DNA from: Engelhardtia mirabilis
Lineage (GTDB): Bacteria; Planctomycetota; UBA1135; GCA-002686595
Assembly (NCBI GenBank): GCA_007751255.1
Contig: CP036296.1
Span: forward strand, 682,001 to 746,000
Direction: 5' to 3'
DNA: 64,000 nucleotides
The notes under the pieces: model-generated
Seen by the model: only the letters and a program-made list of their open reading frames with translations
What the model was told of the DNA's origin: nothing
The model's database searches: none
In this document: positions 63,301 through 64,000 of the stretch, piece after piece
How positions within the stretch are numbered: position 1 is the stretch's first letter
Layout of the letters: each line of letters starts with the position of its first letter
Program-made: the position numbers and the translations under genes

Positions 63301-64000
63301 CCGCGGCTGGGGCAGGGCTCGTGGACGACGGTCGCGCCCTCGAGTTGCAGTCCGCCCTCGAACGAGGTGTCGACGACGATCAACTCGGCCGCGACGCCGC
63401 GTTGGGCCGCGACCCGCGCGCGCAGGGCGGCCAGTCCGGCCAGGTCCGCGCCGTCGGAGAGGGCCACCGCGGCGATGTGCGGCGCCGGCGCGACAGGCGG
63501 CGTCGCCCTGGGCGTCGCGGTCGCCCGGGCTCGCAGCTCGGCCAAGAGGGCGCGGGCTTCGTCGGCCGCGGCGCCGCTCGAGTGGTCCTCCACGGCCGGC
63601 CGCGGAGCGAGGGGGTCGAGGACGTGGGTGGCCACGGCACCCGCGTGGTCCGCGAGCTGCTGGGCGCCAGCGCCGTGGATCAGCTCGTCGAGCTCCACGA
63701 AGTGCCATTCGGCCCCATCGTGCTCGGCGGCGGCGAGCAGGCCGCGGTAGGTGCGCAGCCAGTGGCCCAGGTGGTCGGCCTCGGCGTGCATCCGCTCCTG
63801 CGGATCGAAGGCGCTGGAGTCGACCAAGGCCGCGACGGTCGTCGCCGGATCGCGGAAGACCACGACCCGCAGGGCCGCCGACGGCAGCTCGCCATGCAGC
63901 GCGGGCCAGGCCGCCGCGAGGCCCGGATGGGCCAGGCAGAAGGGCTCGGCGGCGACGATCCGCGCCAGGTCGTCCCGCGCGGCTTCGTCGACGACGATCG
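60369..64000 (-). CDS. Multidomain glycosyltransferase with sulfotransferase-like N-terminus, cut by window edge
   Basis: At least 1209 residues; the frame is open to the right edge. The first visible part (LRVVVFRDPATTVAALV, HWLRTYRGLL, WHFVELDELI) resembles the 3'-phosphate-binding half of P-loop sulfotransferases. Then come a degenerate GT-A-like domain (IAAVALSDGADLAGLAALRA, ELLALVDPRC) and two GT2 domains: one with LSVLCCSYQRRETL, VNDGSTDGTAELL, VNDDTIAHPDL; the other with LSVVVPTCNRPRELG, VVDDGSTRP, FFNDDAIPLEG and a late GGFDGELPFAGAEDSELG acceptor motif. It probably builds and may sulfate a surface glycan. The nearby lipoprotein sulfatase fits that theme. Confidence 0.85.
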   Translation of the reverse strand, partial: IVVDEAARDDLARIVAAEPFCLAHPGLAAAWPALHGELPSAALRVVVFRDPATTVAALVDSSAFDPQERMHAEADHLGHWLRTYRGLLAAAEHDGAEWHFVELDELIHGAGAQQLADHAGAVATHVLDPLAPRPAVEDHSSGAAADEARALLAELRARATATPRATPPVAPAPHIAAVALSDGADLAGLAALRARVAAQRGVAAELIVVDTSFEGGLQLEGATVVHEPCPSRGAALARAAAATDAELLALVDPRCTDLPTRLIRAARALGDHPELDLVTTDLYLVDGPRLADRVHPGEMGDVPAAFWWATLTLRRELLLQAPRAAFRRAELALLAQARATSKAGHLELPTTLVELRDFRAAASEAAADGALLALDARALPADTAPALSVLCCSYQRRETLVRGMESFARQELAPGTFELVLVNDGSTDGTAELLDGLELPIPARVVHRENGKLAAARNSGLAVARGELVLLVNDDTIAHPDLVERHLRTHARLGEQRVCVLGTFEQRPAALDNALLRHLEGSWEVFGYSQLEPQSFTDALHFYTCNVSVPLAALRECGGYDRTFQHYGCEDTDVGVRLEQLGYRVFYDDRARAWHDDRFGFDYLKRRQAMVARAFVRLFLRHPAVRARWEGEPESLAMVAHEQWDAARLAAAEAAARTLATTDLGALEAFDEHEFAAQVCSSLGNLTRELHRQWWLQGTAQGLREAGLTGLDQVVDNEGEPVALTTTRPRRILAWPRYDDPESLARLFAITGAALRDPRVALVLRFDPARDGDRAQVDAALERAYHEHFPAGDQVEFDLVCGPLDDRWDWLRLRRSIDVTAIVGGEPEALLRFVDTELLDSAALAQEWLATFGPARESEPVQRAALGSGPELSVVVPTCNRPRELGQLLLALANQSLDADRFEVIVVDDGSTRPARELIEARPWPFELRWLRQENAGPGAARNRGVESARAPVVVFFNDDAIPLEGCLAAHLAAQRGDVVPHAVLGSFPLIGRRRQDPFAELMERSTMLFAQPAMKAGVLYQGLAFCTGNISVRREVLERLGGFDGELPFAGAEDSELGLRMERELNLRVRYLPQARAGHDHQLEVRGFARRQRVLGWSIARMARKHGDASLIEPGLDSADPAFWARLAADMIGSEAELERLVEAVAAASSPIEDEARRGAQAEALRPHVERVREIAFRQGLLLAQAGVSAERLHDTPLEARRPRALAS

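Overview
The window is high-GC DNA (about 70% by eye) from a bacterium that is most likely a planctomycete. This assignment is inference. It rests on secreted FG-GAP/VCBS-type proteins, two formylglycine-type sulfatases, an ECF sigma factor fused to a membrane segment and carboxypeptidase-regulatory-like repeats, a sigma/anti-sigma/CHAT-peptidase operon, and a C-terminal module of secreted proteins that I associate from memory with marine Planctomycetota. No rRNA, tRNA or CRISPR was seen.

Layout. 1-4043: a natural-product locus cut by the left edge. It holds the N-terminus of a type I polyketide synthase (acyl-carrier domain then ketosynthase), an FcoT/ScoD-type thioesterase-fold protein, a ScoE/Rv0097-type non-heme iron dioxygenase, and a divergent acyl-AMP ligase. 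This is the enzyme set known from actinobacterial isonitrile lipopeptide biosynthesis, and it is the most striking content here. 4075-13516: a secreted protein, an orphan PD-(D/E)XK-like protein, the giant sigma-fusion protein, a sulfatase, a hydrolase, and a lipoprotein 2-hydroxyacid dehydrogenase. 13837-17531: an Hsp20 gene behind a textbook sigma-54 promoter, then a heme-oxygenase-like diiron protein followed by two tandem paralogous GNAT-like proteins. 17546-28519: secreted proteins (one fragmentary, one with an in-frame stop), three tightly overlapping small genes, and a GntR-ABC transporter operon with an inverted-repeat operator.

28697-41975: a DUF885 protein, a 135-bp near-perfect palindrome, a methyltransferase-sigma factor pair, a lipoprotein phosphatase, a CBS protein, and a minus-strand run of alkylation-repair genes (Ada-AlkA fusion, Ogt, second AlkA) with a VKOR-thioredoxin fusion and a GNAT. 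A WecE-like aminotransferase diverges from the GNAT; ChaN-like and YkuK-like proteins follow. 41986-52167: a MocR regulator, a triple-fasciclin protein, a methyltransferase, TerC, a 1-Cys peroxiredoxin, a MITE-like element, an Asp/Asn hydroxylase-like protein, a Tat-exported epimerase, and an ATP/ADP-antiporter-like membrane protein. 52346-56270: ECF sigma, zinc-type anti-sigma and TPR-CHAT peptidase in overlapping order, suggesting protease-controlled sigma release. 56396-64000: a secreted FG-GAP-like protein, an ABM-domain protein, a lipoprotein sulfatase, and a multidomain glycosyltransferase with a sulfotransferase-like N-terminus that runs off the right edge.

Many genes are coupled by 4-bp ATGA or GTGA overlaps, which makes the operon assignments fairly secure. 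Short repeats recur in intergenic gaps: the GTGCCAGGCAC family, and TA-flanked GTGTCCTGG tips that supply stop codons of three minus-strand genes.
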